From contig MU270074.1 of NCBI GenBank assembly GCA_021432635.1, positions 124,001 to 188,000 of the forward strand: DNA of 64,000 nt, written 5' to 3'. Origin of the DNA: Thozetella sp. PMI_491 (taxonomy: Eukaryota > Ascomycota > Sordariomycetes > Chaetosphaeriales > Chaetosphaeriaceae). The notes below the pieces were generated by a model, which saw nothing but the letters and a program-made list of their open reading frames with translations, did not search any database and was not told the origin of the DNA. The position numbers and the translations under genes are program-made. Shown piece after piece: positions 1 through 11,638 of the stretch (its first letter is position 1; every line of letters starts with the position of its first letter).

Positions 1-1592
1 AGAAGCGGTCTTTTTTTGTTTGGACCTCGGGAGCACGAGTGGCAGAAGTCTCGAGCGTCTATCTTTCATGCTGGACCATTCACAGGCCTGGCCATATTCA
101 CCACCGCCTTCCTCGCCCCCTTTTTCTGGAGAGGATGTCCTGGATTCCTGACGACCAGCTACCGGAGAGGGGGACTGGGCTGGTTTCCGGGGCAAACAGG
201 GCTGGTTGCATACATCTTCTAGATATTACCAAATTAAAACATGGGCTTGCGTCCAAAGACTATAAGTTATTTCGGCTTTTGTCCTGGGTTCATCTCAGAT
301 CTCGTCTGATGTCGCCCCATGTCGCCTAAGCAGTGGCGCCCTCTTGCAGTGTTTCTGCGGGCGTCCCAAGTAAACGGACGGCGTTCTTTCAACGTCCCCA
401 AGACGTGGGGCGTCAATTTAAAACGCAGCCCCATCGTCTGAACTCTTCTGACACACCTTTGGTGAAGCGGCTATCAAATCAGCCGTGGAGGCGCCGGGCC
501 AATCACACGCCCCACACTTGCTACACTGAAACGCCCTCTGCGGTCGATCAGTGAGAGGTCAAGGGCGAGTCGGGGGCTCGTTTCTGGGAGAGACGGCTCT
601 CTGTATGTAAATTATGCTGGAGATGGTTGCTTCGACTGGCAGCCGTTTCCATTCGCGCTGCCAAGATTGCACAAAGCATGCCTCTAGTTAGCGCAGGCTG
701 GCAGTTGGAAGTATTTATGGCATCGGGCTTGCTCGAGCAGTCCATCGTGTTCGGATGTTGACAACGGACTGCCTTCATTGTGGCTGTGCTGTCCACTCTC
801 CTGTCATCTGAGCTCGTGCCCCTGAAGCTGCTCTAGGGGAAGGGCAGCGGAGGCTGGGCAAGTACCAAGAAAGCTACTAGCAGGGTGCTCCTTGTGTGTT
901 TGGGTCAGTATATGCTGTGCCAAGTGTATAGCAGCCGTATATGTTCTTGTTTCTATAGCATTGTTTTGAAACTATTCAGAGTTGAATCTGTTACCCGGCC
1001 TGTACGACCATGCCTGTCACGTCAACAACATTTTAGTCTAAACGAAAATATCGTACAAGCAAGAAGTCGGTCTCCGCGGAAGTCAACAGTATTGTCTTTC
1101 AGAGGATTTCAAAAACCGATATATTTTAGTACTATCCTACACTATGCTTCTGTCTCAAACGTCTGACTGTTGATGTTGTTATGCTAGCGAACTCGGATAG
1201 GCTGTTTGGTCTAGTTGGTTCGCTCTAGCCCAGTTGGCTCATCATGGACTGCTCAACCAACTGCGGCCCAGGAGTACAGCAGAGCATTCCAACCTTAGCT
1301 CGGCCTATCAAGATAATCGTCATTCATTCGGCAGTCCTTTGTTCCCCAGCGCAAAGCAGGTTGATGGCAGTGTTCGCTGGAACAAAGCAATGATACCGAG
1401 CAGTCTGAAGTTGAATAGACAAAGAAGTTGACACAAGAAGATAAGAATATGACTTGGAGTTGTGCTGTCTCGCTCTTGCGGGCACATGGTGTATCGAACT
1501 TTTGCTCTCCCGCTATCTAATATCATTCCGGTGTTGACGCATATATCATCATTTAGACACTCCGAAGAGAGGACATCTCCAACAGCGGTGAA
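1..1592. other. intergenic, no gene recognised
   Basis: No open reading frame here is long, and none resembles a known family. The stretch looks less GC-rich than the neighbouring coding sequence, especially between about 880 and 1560, and contains many TA steps. It should include the promoter and 5' leader of the orphan gene starting at 1593. I see no repeat, tRNA or transposon relic. Confidence 0.6.
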
Positions 1593-3686
1593 ATGAATGA
1601 CAAGTTGATTCAAGCTGTCCCCGGACAGAAACGCCTACCCTCTGAATGCCACGCGGGTGGCCCGAAGAAGAGGATAAGACTGTCGAGTGGCCCGGAGCCA
1701 ACAGTTCCCATCAAGCCAGACCTGCAGGCACACTCGGAGAATGATACCTACCCCATCCGCGCCGACGATGAACTGGTCACCACGCAATACCACAAAAATG
1801 CCGTGAAGCAGCCAAAGTACTCGCCGATCCTCGTTTCTCCGACGAATCCTCTCCCGCCTCGGCGGCCACCGCAGGTCGCCATCCCTCCCTTGCCCTTCCC
1901 GCCGGCCAAGCGTGCCGGCCGCCGAGGTGACTTCTGTCCCAAGACCCGCCACCTGACGGCCGCCGAGGTCGAATCGCTGCTACCGGGTTCCATGTTCGAC
2001 TGCGGCCGCCACGTCATGCAGCGTGGGTACTGGAGCGTGGCGGACGAGAAGGTGCTGAGACGCTCCTGGAACTGGGCTGATGAGCGTGTGCTCGCCGACG
2101 TGGGAACTCCTCGCTGCGAGATCGGGGTCTGGGCTATTATGGCGGATCTGTATCGGTGCACGCCGCGCGACCTCTTCCGTTATGGTGTGCGCTGGGTGCC
2201 CGACTCCGAGCGCCGGGACGATCACGAGTGCTTCCACCAGGTGCTGATGCGGCTGCTGCCGCACCCCTTCTTCCGCAAAAACCTGGCCATTCTCCGAGCC
2301 GCCCTACAAGTCGCCGTGACATACCGAATTGGTGAGAAGAGTCATGTCCCACCGCTGGGTCCCGGGTGGTCCCGCGAGCTTCCCACCTTCGTCCGATGGC
2401 TGGACGAGATAGCCCCTGAGTACCGAGGCCTGAGCTGGTACCGAGACCGCTCCCGCGTGGCTGAGATGCGCTGGACAACGCAGGTCTTGCGTCAGCTTAG
2501 CAACAACACGAGGGACAATGCCCTAGTGGAACCTGGGCCGGAGTTTCACGGCGTACTGGCAGCATATTATCGTCGCCTGCAGGCACCAGTGGAAGATAAA
2601 CCGCTACCAAGGGCATCTTGGACGGATCGAATTTTATTTAGGGTCCAGACCGTCGACCTGTACGCTCTGGAGTTTACGCTCAACAGCCTATTCGTCCAGT
2701 GGCCAGGAGGCCACACTGTCTACGAATACTTCGCGAACTACTGGGCTACCCTCGACCAGGCCGGAACCGGCGAGCACGAGCGGGTTGGTCCAGTTGACCG
2801 CGCGGAGGTCAAGGCCCAGAAGCGGCTCGCCGTGCTTGCCGACCGCCGCGAGGCCCTCGTCCGGGCCCGCATGCACGCCGCGGGTGACCTGTACCAGCTT
2901 CTCGACATTCCGCCGTTCGACCCCGACCCGGGGTTTCACCACTGGGAGGTATGCCGGCGGGGGATTCGGACCGACTTGGGCCCGTTGCTCGCGCTGCAGT
3001 GCACGTCAGTGCTGGTCCCGAGCACAATGGAATGGCTCGCCCGCAGGGTCAAAGGCGAGGCGTGCATCCGGATCGAGAGAGATATAGCGGCTGCGGAGCT
3101 AATTTCGCGAAACCGGCGGCCGACAACCTCGTGGGGGCTTTTTGGCGGCCCGGACTGCCGTGGCCCCTTGTCGACCAGCAGTGTGTACTCGTCGCGGTCG
3201 CTCTGGCGCTCGTACCTTGCCGACTCGCTGAGCCCCCGTGCAAACTTCCACTGGGCCCACTGCATTGTGAACTCGCGCCAGTCGGGCATTAGGTCGGATT
3301 ACAAGTATAACCAGATAGACAACCTGCTGTTGATCCAGGGGATGGATAGTTCCGGTTCCGGGTCGGGTGGGTATACTGTGGAAGCCTTGCTCCAGCAGGC
3401 CGAGTACTTCCTCGAGCAGTCTGCTTCTGCCTCTGAGATGGCCTCAGAAGATATGCTAAGTCTCACTCCGTCTCTAAGGGGTAGCTGGTTCGGAGAAAAC
3501 GTGCGGGAGACGTCTCAGGAGCAAAATCGCAGCCGTGCTCTCAGTGTCAGTGACCTCTGTGTGAGTCTTGATGCACTAGCGCAGCTGCCCGCGGCTCAAC
3601 ACCTCAAGAGCGCATCCGCAAACGCTTCCCTGCCTTTACAGAAACGCCGGAAGGGGTTTGAGGCACCGCTAAAGGTTTGGGTGTGA
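1593..3686 (+). CDS. orphan protein, 697 aa, single exon
   Basis: This is an uninterrupted 697-codon frame with strongly biased, GC-rich codons and no recognised domain. The N-terminus (about residues 1-110) is rich in Pro, Lys and Arg and looks disordered, with basic clusters that could act as nuclear localisation signals. Residues 120-500 are Trp- and Arg-rich and look globular and alpha-helical. The C-terminal 120 residues are Ser-rich. There is no signal peptide or membrane segment. The ATG at 1593 is the first in frame and lies upstream of the coding-like sequence. The long antisense frames over it are shadows. It reads in the same direction as myosin-1 but ends 2 kb before it. I do not recognise a function; a lineage-restricted fungal protein is the safest description. 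Confidence 0.75.
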   Translation: MNDKLIQAVPGQKRLPSECHAGGPKKRIRLSSGPEPTVPIKPDLQAHSENDTYPIRADDELVTTQYHKNAVKQPKYSPILVSPTNPLPPRRPPQVAIPPLPFPPAKRAGRRGDFCPKTRHLTAAEVESLLPGSMFDCGRHVMQRGYWSVADEKVLRRSWNWADERVLADVGTPRCEIGVWAIMADLYRCTPRDLFRYGVRWVPDSERRDDHECFHQVLMRLLPHPFFRKNLAILRAALQVAVTYRIGEKSHVPPLGPGWSRELPTFVRWLDEIAPEYRGLSWYRDRSRVAEMRWTTQVLRQLSNNTRDNALVEPGPEFHGVLAAYYRRLQAPVEDKPLPRASWTDRILFRVQTVDLYALEFTLNSLFVQWPGGHTVYEYFANYWATLDQAGTGEHERVGPVDRAEVKAQKRLAVLADRREALVRARMHAAGDLYQLLDIPPFDPDPGFHHWEVCRRGIRTDLGPLLALQCTSVLVPSTMEWLARRVKGEACIRIERDIAAAELISRNRRPTTSWGLFGGPDCRGPLSTSSVYSSRSLWRSYLADSLSPRANFHWAHCIVNSRQSGIRSDYKYNQIDNLLLIQGMDSSGSGSGGYTVEALLQQAEYFLEQSASASEMASEDMLSLTPSLRGSWFGENVRETSQEQNRSRALSVSDLCVSLDALAQLPAAQHLKSASANASLPLQKRRKGFEAPLKVWV

Positions 3687-5745
3687 TGGTCAGGCCGGAG
3701 GTGTTGTCATTAGGGTCATGGGGTTCGGGCTGGCGGAAAGGAGAGGTTCTTGAAGAAGATTATGGGAAGGTGCTGAAAGGGGCACCAGCGGCTGCTTCGC
3801 TGTGATCTGCCCTGCTGCTGCGGTGCCCAGCGTGGACTTCGATCCGATCCAGGCCGGATGCCTTTTTTCTATTGATTCAGGGATCCGGCATCGTCCTGGA
3901 GACAGACCTCATGGCCTGACGAGACTGGACGGGAGCCTTTCTACGGGCATTGGGTTGTAGGGCCAGACTGCTATGTAGATGCATAGATAGCCTTGATCGG
4001 TCTATAAAAGCAGTGCGGTTTTGGCCCGTAGGGACTTGTATGGAGTGTAAGATCACAGCCTGGGAATCCCCTCGTCCCGGTAGAACCTACATGGAGTATT
4101 CACCGTAGCAGATTGAGGATGACGAAATCTTAGCTGGGAAGATCAGGGCCAGTGATCGGGGCTGGCCAGTGGAACTACTTAAGGATCGGACCTTGGCGGC
4201 ACTTCTTCCTCTTCTGTTTCATTATTCATCGCACAAAAAAGAGACGTGAGTGACTGGTTTCTTACTTCCTCCTCTCCTATCGCGGGGCTTCCCTCCGCGA
4301 TGCCATCTTCGTGATCGCAACACCCGAGACCTCTCCCTGCCAACTCACCACTCTTGCTGGTCACTTCGAGATTCCGATCACTTCGTAGCACTCATCTATA
4401 CTCTACTTCACTTACTCACATTGCCACCTCACTCATCTACACTGTCACTTCCAATCTTTCTGAGCATCAGTCTACCATTCCAAATGTTGAGAACTAGATA
4501 ATCATTGAAATCGCTGCTCTGTAGACGAGTCTGTGGTAGTAATTCTTAATCTAGGCTATGCCTCATTGACGTCCTATTCTATCTCCCAGTCGCACAGAAG
4601 ACCGTCGCCGCTTTGATTAGCAGCTTCCGGGCGGCGATCTTCAATTCAGAGGTCATGATCACCTGTTAAGTCTGGCTCTGACTTACCGGATAGTCGACGG
4701 CATGTAAAATTTCTTCTCGGACGGTGAAAATGCGAAGAAAAATTAAAATTGAGAAGGGTATTTGACAACTAAGAGGCAACAGGCAATTTGCTCACTGCTA
4801 CCTCCCTATCTTTCTACCCTGACCTTTTGGCAACCATCTCCGGCGTTAGCCCTGGCCATGACTGGCGTAGGCCATGGTCCAATTCATGGCTACGATGTCA
4901 GCCAGAGCCATGGTTGGCTGCACACCGGCCGGATCGTCAGCTAACCAAGTTATGATTGTTTATTTGGCTCTGATCATAGCTCTTTATCTCTCATCTTTTA
5001 TATCGAACGCTTAATTGACCGGTTCCTCGTGTATTCGTTACGTTGCCACCTTTTCACGCCCCTATACGATACGCCGCTTTCTAGCTGGCCTGTGTGGGTA
5101 TGTGTATGTGTGATTTTGTATGTGGCATGGTTCAAGGCGAGCGGTCCTGCCTCGTCCACTTCAATGAGTCTCACCAAGAAGCGGTATTTCACGGCCGACG
5201 AGCACTGGGGAACCAATCTGTTTGTTCTCGAGAACACTCGTGAGAGAAGATAGGGACCTCCTTAGAAAAGGCGCATTAGGAAGTGGCTCATGCTATCTTT
5301 CCGGAGCCGAGGCAGCTAGCTACTCCGGAATATCTTATTGGTGATGGGTAAAAGAGCCCATAATCAGACAAAGATGAATGGGATGGTTCAATGCCTTATG
5401 CGTGCATCAGGCTTATGCTTGCCAGCCACAAGGTAAGCGGTAATTTAATTAGGGTATTTTTCCTGCTCGTGATATATTATGTGTAATTTATAACATATTT
5501 TCTCCTGTAACATTGCTGTGGCTGCTGCGCCACTGCCATGATGTGGCTCGGAGCTTTAGCGCCATTGCCCCACCACTTTCGTCACAGGCCCCAGCGTCTC
5601 ACGAGACGCTGCCACAACCACCTCTGCCAACCATTCTGTTTTTGCAGGGCCGAACAGGCGACACACTCTCTTCTCTCTGTGTCGTTATACTTGACACCTA
5701 AGAACACGTCGTAGGCGTTTCAGATCGACTGATTGCGGCCGCGAG
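3687..5745. other. intergenic with plus-strand CT-rich tract
   Basis: This 2 kb stretch separates the orphan gene from myosin-1. Between about 4190 and 4480 the plus strand is strongly pyrimidine-rich (runs of CTTC, CTCATC, CACTCATC), as is common near filamentous-fungal transcription starts. A GTGAGTGACT sequence near 4244 could be a 5' splice site of a leader intron. A short TG-rich run lies near 5092-5130. The largest frames are short and unconvincing, so this is probably the myosin-1 promoter and 5' leader, possibly with a separate non-coding transcript. Confidence 0.5.
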
Positions 5746-8700
5746 ATGGTGAGTACTTGCGGAACCCTCTCAGGCGCAGAAACCTGGCAGCAACTGACGG
5801 CGGCGAGCAGGCGATTACTCGACGAGCCAAGGACAAGGCCTCACGGGCTGCCGCCTCCGCCGGCGGAGGAGGTGCGCAAAAAAAGGACGCAAAGCCGAAA
5901 AAAGCTCAGTTTGAGACTAGCAAGAAAAAGACTATAGGTAGGCCTCGGCCATCCCTCGCCATTGCTGTTGGGCGACGGCTTCTGGATGATACTGACGGTA
6001 GAAGGCGTATCCGATCTGACGCTGCTCTCGAAAATTTCCAACGAAGAAATAAATTCCAACTTGCAGAAGCGGTTCGAGGGGCGGGAGATCTACACATACA
6101 TCGGCCATGTGCTGGTGTCGGTCAACCCGTTCCGGGACCTGGGCATCTACACAGACCAGGTGCTCGCATCATACCAGGGCAAGAATCGGCTGGAGATGCC
6201 CCCGCACGTTTTCGCCATCGCAGAAGCAGCGTACTACAACATGAAGGCATACAATGAGAACCAGTGCGTCATCATCTCAGGCGAGTCCGGCGCGGGGAAG
6301 ACGGAGGCAGCGAAGCGCATCATGCAATACATCGCAAGCTCGTCGGGCGGCGGCAGCTCGAGCGATATCCAGCAGATTAAAGAGATGACGATAGCCACGA
6401 ACCCGCTGCTGGAGAGTTTTGGCAACGCAAAGACGCTGCGCAACAACAACTCGTCGCGGTTCGGCAAGTACCTCCAGATCCACTTCAATGGTCAGGGCGA
6501 GCCAATCGGTGCCGACATCACCAACTACCTCCTCGAAAAGACGCGGGTGGTAGGGCAGATCACCAACGAACGCAACTTCCACATCTTCTACCAGTTCACC
6601 AAGGGCGCCCCCAAGCAGTACCGGGACACGTTCGGGGTGCAGGGACCCGAGACATACCTCTACACCAGCCGGTCCAAGTGCCTTGACGTGGATGGCATCG
6701 ACGACCTTGCCGAGTTCGAAGAGACGCTCAACGCCATGCGAATCATCGGGCTCACCCAGCAGGAGCAAGACAGCATCTTCCGCATGCTTTCGGCAATCCT
6801 CTGGACGGGCAACCTGGTTTTCAAGGAGGGAGACGACGGCTACGCCACGGTGGCGGACGGGTCGGTCCTAGACTTCGTAGCATACCTGCTCGAAGTGACC
6901 CCCCAGCAGCTGATCAAGGCCATCACCATCCGCGTATTGACGCCGCGGAACGGCGAGGTCATCGAGTCCCCCGCCAACGTCGCACAGGCGACGGCGACGC
7001 GCGACGCCTTGGCGGGGGCGATTTACTATAGCCTTTTCGACTGGATCGTCGAGCGCATCAACGTCTCGTTGAAGGCGCGCCAGGCCAAGACAAACTCGAT
7101 CGGCATCCTGGACATATACGGATTCGAGATCTTTGAAAAGAACAGCTTCGAGCAGCTCTGCATTAACTACGTCAACGAGAAGCTCCAGCAGATCTTCATC
7201 CAGCTGACGCTCAAGGCCGAGCAGGAGGAGTACGAGCGCGAGCAGATCAAGTGGACGCCTATCAAGTACTTTGACAACAAGGTCGTCTGCGATCTCATCG
7301 AGCAGATCCGTCCCCCGGGTATCTTCTCCGCGATGAAGGATGCCACGAAGACGGCACACGCAGATCCGGCGGCGTGCGATAGAACATTTATGCAGTCCAT
7401 GTCGTCTATGTCCAATGCCAATCTAACCCCGCGACAGGGCAGCTTCATCATCAAGCACTACGCTGGCGACGTGAACTACGCTGTCGATGGCATCACGGAC
7501 AAGAACAAGGATCAGCTCCTGAAGGGCGTGCAGAACCTCTTCCAGGCCAGTCAGAACCGCTTCATCCACACCATCTTCCCCCACCAGGTCGACCAGGACA
7601 ATCGCAAACTCCCTCCCACAGCAGGCGATAGGATACGCACCTCGGCGAACCTTCTGGTGGACACTCTGATGAAGTGCCAGCCCAGCTGTGAGTAACCCCA
7701 GCTTGCCCACACCTGGACCCTCAATTCTGCGAACCCCCCCCCCCCCCATGTACATGTTTGAGTCTCTCACCAGCGTCGCTAACAATCCGGACAAGACATT
7801 CGTACGATCAAGCCCAACGAGAACAAGAGCCCTACAGAGTACAATGTGCCCAATGTGCTCCATCAAATTAAATATCTTGGTCTGCAGGAGAACGTGCGGA
7901 TCCGGCGGGCCGGTTTCGCTTACCGGCAGGCTTTCGACAAGTTTGTCGACCGGTTCTTCCTGCTGTCTCCGGCTACCTCCTACGCGGGCGAATATACCTG
8001 GTCTGGAAGTACTGAAACTGCTGTCAAGACTATTCTTAAGGATACCAGCATCCCGCAGGAGGAGTGGCAGATGGGCGTTACTAAATGTTTCATCAAGTCG
8101 CCGGAGACGCTGTTTGCGCTCGAGCACATGCGGGACCGCTACTGGCACAACATGGCGACGCGCATCCAGCGCATGTGGAGGGCCTACCTCGCGTACCGGG
8201 CCGAGTCGGCGACGCGCATCCAGAGGTTCTGGAGGAAGAAGCGGACGGGAGCCGAGTACTTGGTGCTCCGGGACCAGGGACACAAGGTGCTGCAGGGTCG
8301 GAAGGAACGGCGGCGCATGAGCCTGCTCGGCTCTCGTCGGTTCCTCGGCGACTATCTCGGAGTCAACGCGTCGGCGGGCCCTGGCTCTGTGATCCGGAAC
8401 GGAGCCGGGATCGGAAGCAACGAGAAGGTCGTCTTCTCGTGTCGTGGCGAGATCCTTGAGGCTAAGTTTGGCCGATCGAGCAAGCTTAGCCCGCGAACCC
8501 TTATCGTCACTAACAGCAAATTCTACATCGTAGCGCAGATGCTCGTGCAGGGCCAGGCGCAGGTGATGGTCGAGCGGTCCGTTCCGTTGGGTGCCATAAA
8601 GTTCGTCGGGACGAGCACAGCGCGTGACGACTGGTTCAGTCTCGGTATCGGGTCCCAGCAGGAGGCGGACCCGCTTCTCACCTGCATGCTCAAGACGGAG

Positions 8701-9665
8701 ATGTTCACGCAGATGCAGCGGGTGATGCCGGCCGGGTTTAACCTGAAAATTGGGGAGACGATCGAGTACGCTAAGAAGCCCGGCAAGATGCAGCTCGTCA
8801 AGGTCCTGAAGGACGCGCCCACGCCCGTTGACTTCTACAAGAGCGGCGCGATCCACACCCAGCAGGGCGAAAGCCCAAGCTCGGTGTCGCGGCCCACTCC
8901 CAAGGGCAAGCCGGTCCCACCGCGGCCGATCACGCGCGGGAAGCTCATCAAGCCCGGCGGCCCGAACGGCCGACCTTCGAGGATCACCGGCAACCGGGCT
9001 GCTCAGCCGCGTCCGGCCGCCGCCGCAACGCCGAGGGCGGTGCCGACTCCGCGGGCCACTCCCTCGGCCGCGACCGCCATTCCTTCCCACACGCGCCAGC
9101 AGAGCAACACGTCTGCGGCGCGCGTGCCGCCCCCGCCCCCGCCTGCCGCCCCGCCCGCGAAACCCAAGAACATGGCCAAGGTACTCTACGACTTCGCCGG
9201 CCAGCGAGAGAACGAGCTTTCCATCAAGGCTGGAGACCTCATCGAGATTGTTCAAGAAGCGGACAATGGTAAGTACTGCCCCAGGCTGTGACATCCCGCG
9301 CAGTACTGACACCCGCGTTAGGATGGTGGCTCGCGAAGACCCCAGGGGGACAGGCGTGGGTGCCGTCCTCGTACGTCGAGAAGCAGGCGCCGCCCCCCGC
9401 AGCAGCACCTCGTGCGCCGCCCCCGCCCCCCAATGGCGCTCGCTCCAAGCCGGCGGCGCCTCAGCCTCCCGCCAAGCGTCCCGCGGCCGGCCGTAAGCCG
9501 GCGGCGCTACAGCCCCGTGACTCCGGCATGAGCCTGAACGGGCCGAACGGCTCCGACGGCAGCAGGAGCAACACTCCGACTCCCAGCTTAGCAGGATCGT
9601 TGGCCGATGCGCTGCTGGCGAGGAAGAACGCGATGGCCAAGAAGGAAGACGACGACGACTGGTAG
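5746..9665 (+). CDS. MYO1: myosin-1 (class I unconventional myosin)
   Basis: Actin-based motor needed for endocytic actin patches and polarised hyphal growth. I infer coding exons 5746-5748, 5811-5937, 6002-7687, 7796-9268 and 9322-9665, giving 1210 aa, the usual size for fungal myosin-1. All introns are GT-AG. The first coding exon is the ATG alone, followed by a 62-nt intron. The protein has a basic N-terminal extension and a motor domain with a P-loop GESGAGKT at residues 137-144. Two IQ motifs follow (about 726-765, each with an RIQR core), then a basic TH1 tail (about 770-960), a Pro/Ala-rich TH2-like segment, an SH3 domain (about 1065-1120, ALYDF-type start reading VLYDF) and an acidic tail ending DDDDW. 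That tail is the family's Arp2/3-activating element. The third intron contains a long C homopolymer. The large antisense frame across exon 4 is a shadow. Confidence 0.97.
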
Positions 9666-10315
9666 ATAGCGGCATGGGTCTGATGAAGGGTTCCAATGTT
9701 TTTTAGTTCGATACGTACATACGACTCGCGGCCAGGGGCGAGACGGGGCGATGGGTGGTTATGACGTCTAGGACTGATGATTAGAGGCGTTGGCTGCCTT
9801 GGGTATACTATGTAGAGTGACATCCAGCGCAGACAGTGTTGACGGTTGTCCAGTCTAAGCTTTGAGTTCGTGCGCAGGTCAAATAGATGCGTCACGATCG
9901 TCGCCCGGATTATGAACCGAGAATCATCACGTCCGAGTACAGGAGAAACAGGCCGATGGAGCATAGCACTTTGTTAGAGGTAGGGGTGGCAATCTTGATG
10001 TGCACGGCTATTTGCATATTGCATGCTCTGGGTATTGGCTTGTAGCTACGATTAGAGCAAGCTGTTCCGAGAGAAAGAAAAACCAGAGTTTTAAAATTGC
10101 CAGAATCGAAGGCTCCTATCGCCTGGAGACAAGGAATCCATGCCAAGATGCTGTGCGCGCAGTACATGGACGGACCAAACGCCGAAGATGCTGTCGCCCT
10201 CCTCCGGGCAGCAAATCGCTCCAACCACCGCCTCGCTGTGATCTCCCTGAACTCGTGAGCAGTCATCCAGATCCGGAGGCCATCGCTACGGCCGCCAAGA
10301 GCGGGTAGCAGGCTT
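9666..10315. other. convergent intergenic region
   Basis: This is the 3' flank between the myosin-1 stop and the SYM1 stop on the other strand. It should hold both 3' untranslated regions. I see no canonical AATAAA on either strand that stands out and no coding signal; the frames on both strands are short. Confidence 0.5.
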
Positions 10316-10984
10316 CTAGCTGCTGCTGTTGAGAAAGCTTAGGTAGCAATTCCAGAAGATACTGATCACGTTGACGAAGAGCACGCGGTGCTGCAGCGGC
10401 AAGAATTTGAAATTGACGAACTGGACAGCGGGCCAGATCATGTAGTTGGCCGACAGGGCATTGACATAGTTCTTCTGCAGCTTCTCCTTGGGCGAGCCGC
10501 CCTCCAAGACGGCCATGCTGGACAGGAAGATGCCGATGAAAGTCGGCGCAAACAGGCCCTGGTCCATGGCCACACGGGCGAGGATGGTGCCGTTAGTGGA
10601 CCGGAAGTTGACGTTGCGCTGCAGGAACTTGAACCAAGTAGAGGCCGCGGGGCCGAAGACGCCTGGGCTTGGGGTCAGCATGGACGGCAACGAGCGGACG
10701 GCGCGGCGATGGTGCGGGTGCGGGCGCGAAGCACCGGGGCAGACTCACTTCCGCCGTACAGCATCATGCGGCCGGTGCGGGCATAGTCGTGCTTCTCGAA
10801 GCCCCTCTTCTCCACCACCTGCTGGGCGGTGAGATCGCCCACGCCGAAGAGCACCGACGTGGTGATGCTCTGGGTGAGCAGCGGACGCGCCGCGAGTCGG
10901 GCCTGGTACCTGGAGGCCGAGTCAGCGTCGCGAGCGCCGCAGACCGGGGCGGCGCGAGGCGTGGGGCACATACCAAGCGAGCAT
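10316..10984 (-). CDS. SYM1: Sym1/Mpv17/PMP22 family inner mitochondrial membrane protein
   Basis: Small integral membrane protein of the Mpv17/PMP22 family. Yeast Sym1 is an inner mitochondrial membrane protein needed for growth on ethanol under heat stress. Exons on the minus strand are 10984-10974, 10909-10749 and 10662-10316, giving 172 aa, the usual length. The first coding exon is only 11 nt (MLA plus part of a Trp codon) and joins to [14 protein letters not shown], the typical family N-terminus. The last exon carries the conserved C-terminal block, with [16 protein letters not shown] followed by a W-N-x-Y-L-S motif. About four hydrophobic segments are visible. The gene is convergent with myosin-1. 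Its start codon lies 155 nt from an assembly gap, so the proximal promoter is only partly resolved. Confidence 0.93.
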
Positions 10985-11138
10985 GGCGACGGTGGGCAGC
11001 AGCGGGGCGGTCTTCACTCAGAGGCCACAGCTAGCGGGAGCAGAAGCTGCCCAGACTTGCGACTCGGCGTTGGTCGCTTCACCCGGCTCGGCGCAGACTT
11101 CTGTCGAGCAATCGCGGGCCCGTGGAAACTCGGCGGGC

Positions 11139-11313
11139 NNNNNNNNNNNNNNNNNNNNNNNNNNNNNNNNNNNNNNNNNNNNNNNNNNNNNNNNNNNNNN
11201 NNNNNNNNNNNNNNNNNNNNNNNNNNNNNNNNNNNNNNNNNNNNNNNNNNNNNNNNNNNNNNNNNNNNNNNNNNNNNNNNNNNNNNNNNNNNNNNNNNNN
11301 NNNNNNNNNNNNN
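11139..11313. other. assembly gap (175 N) flanked by G homopolymer
   Basis: There are 175 undetermined bases, followed at 11314-11329 by 16 consecutive G and preceded by CGGCGGGC. Low-complexity G-rich sequence probably stopped the assembly here. The true length is unknown and nothing can be called inside it. Confidence 0.99.
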
Positions 11314-11638
11314 GGGGGGGGGGGGGGGGTAGTGGCCGGAGAATGGACGGCAATGGGCGAGATAAGGGAGAATGGAGTCCACGGCGGCCCTCTTTGGGGA
11401 GTTTAGTTGCGGGATTGGCTGGATAGGAGCAAGAGAGGAGTTTTGGAGCTACGCTGCGGGTGGAGTTCCTCTTTAGGTGTTTGACGTCACGCAAGCTAGG
11501 GAAGCCAGACAGCGGAAGCTGGAGCTGGGCGGCAGTCAATTGGGCGCCCGCGGCTACTGGTAGCTAGGGAATGCTCTTGAAAGGGCAGGGAAATTGGCAA
11601 TTGGCAGGCAATGGATCTTTTGTACAGTACGAAGAGCT

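Noticed and set aside
1-1592. RIP-degraded transposon as explanation for the AT-richer left edge
   Set aside because: I could not recognise any transposon protein remnant or repeat copy, and composition alone does not justify the call; a TpA/ApT index and a genome self-comparison would decide.
4830-4935. Repeated CCATGG/GGCCATGG words suggesting an inverted repeat
   Set aside because: The words are short and irregularly spaced; no stem longer than a few base pairs forms, so it does not support an element end or a structured RNA.
7423-9696. 757-codon minus-strand frame opposite myosin-1
   Set aside because: It lies exactly antisense to the myosin-1 exons and introns, is Arg/Leu/Pro-rich, resembles no family and reflects GC-rich codon use on the other strand.
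11014-11539. Frames crossing the N run
   Set aside because: They are open only because unknown bases cannot encode a stop; no real coding sequence is supported.
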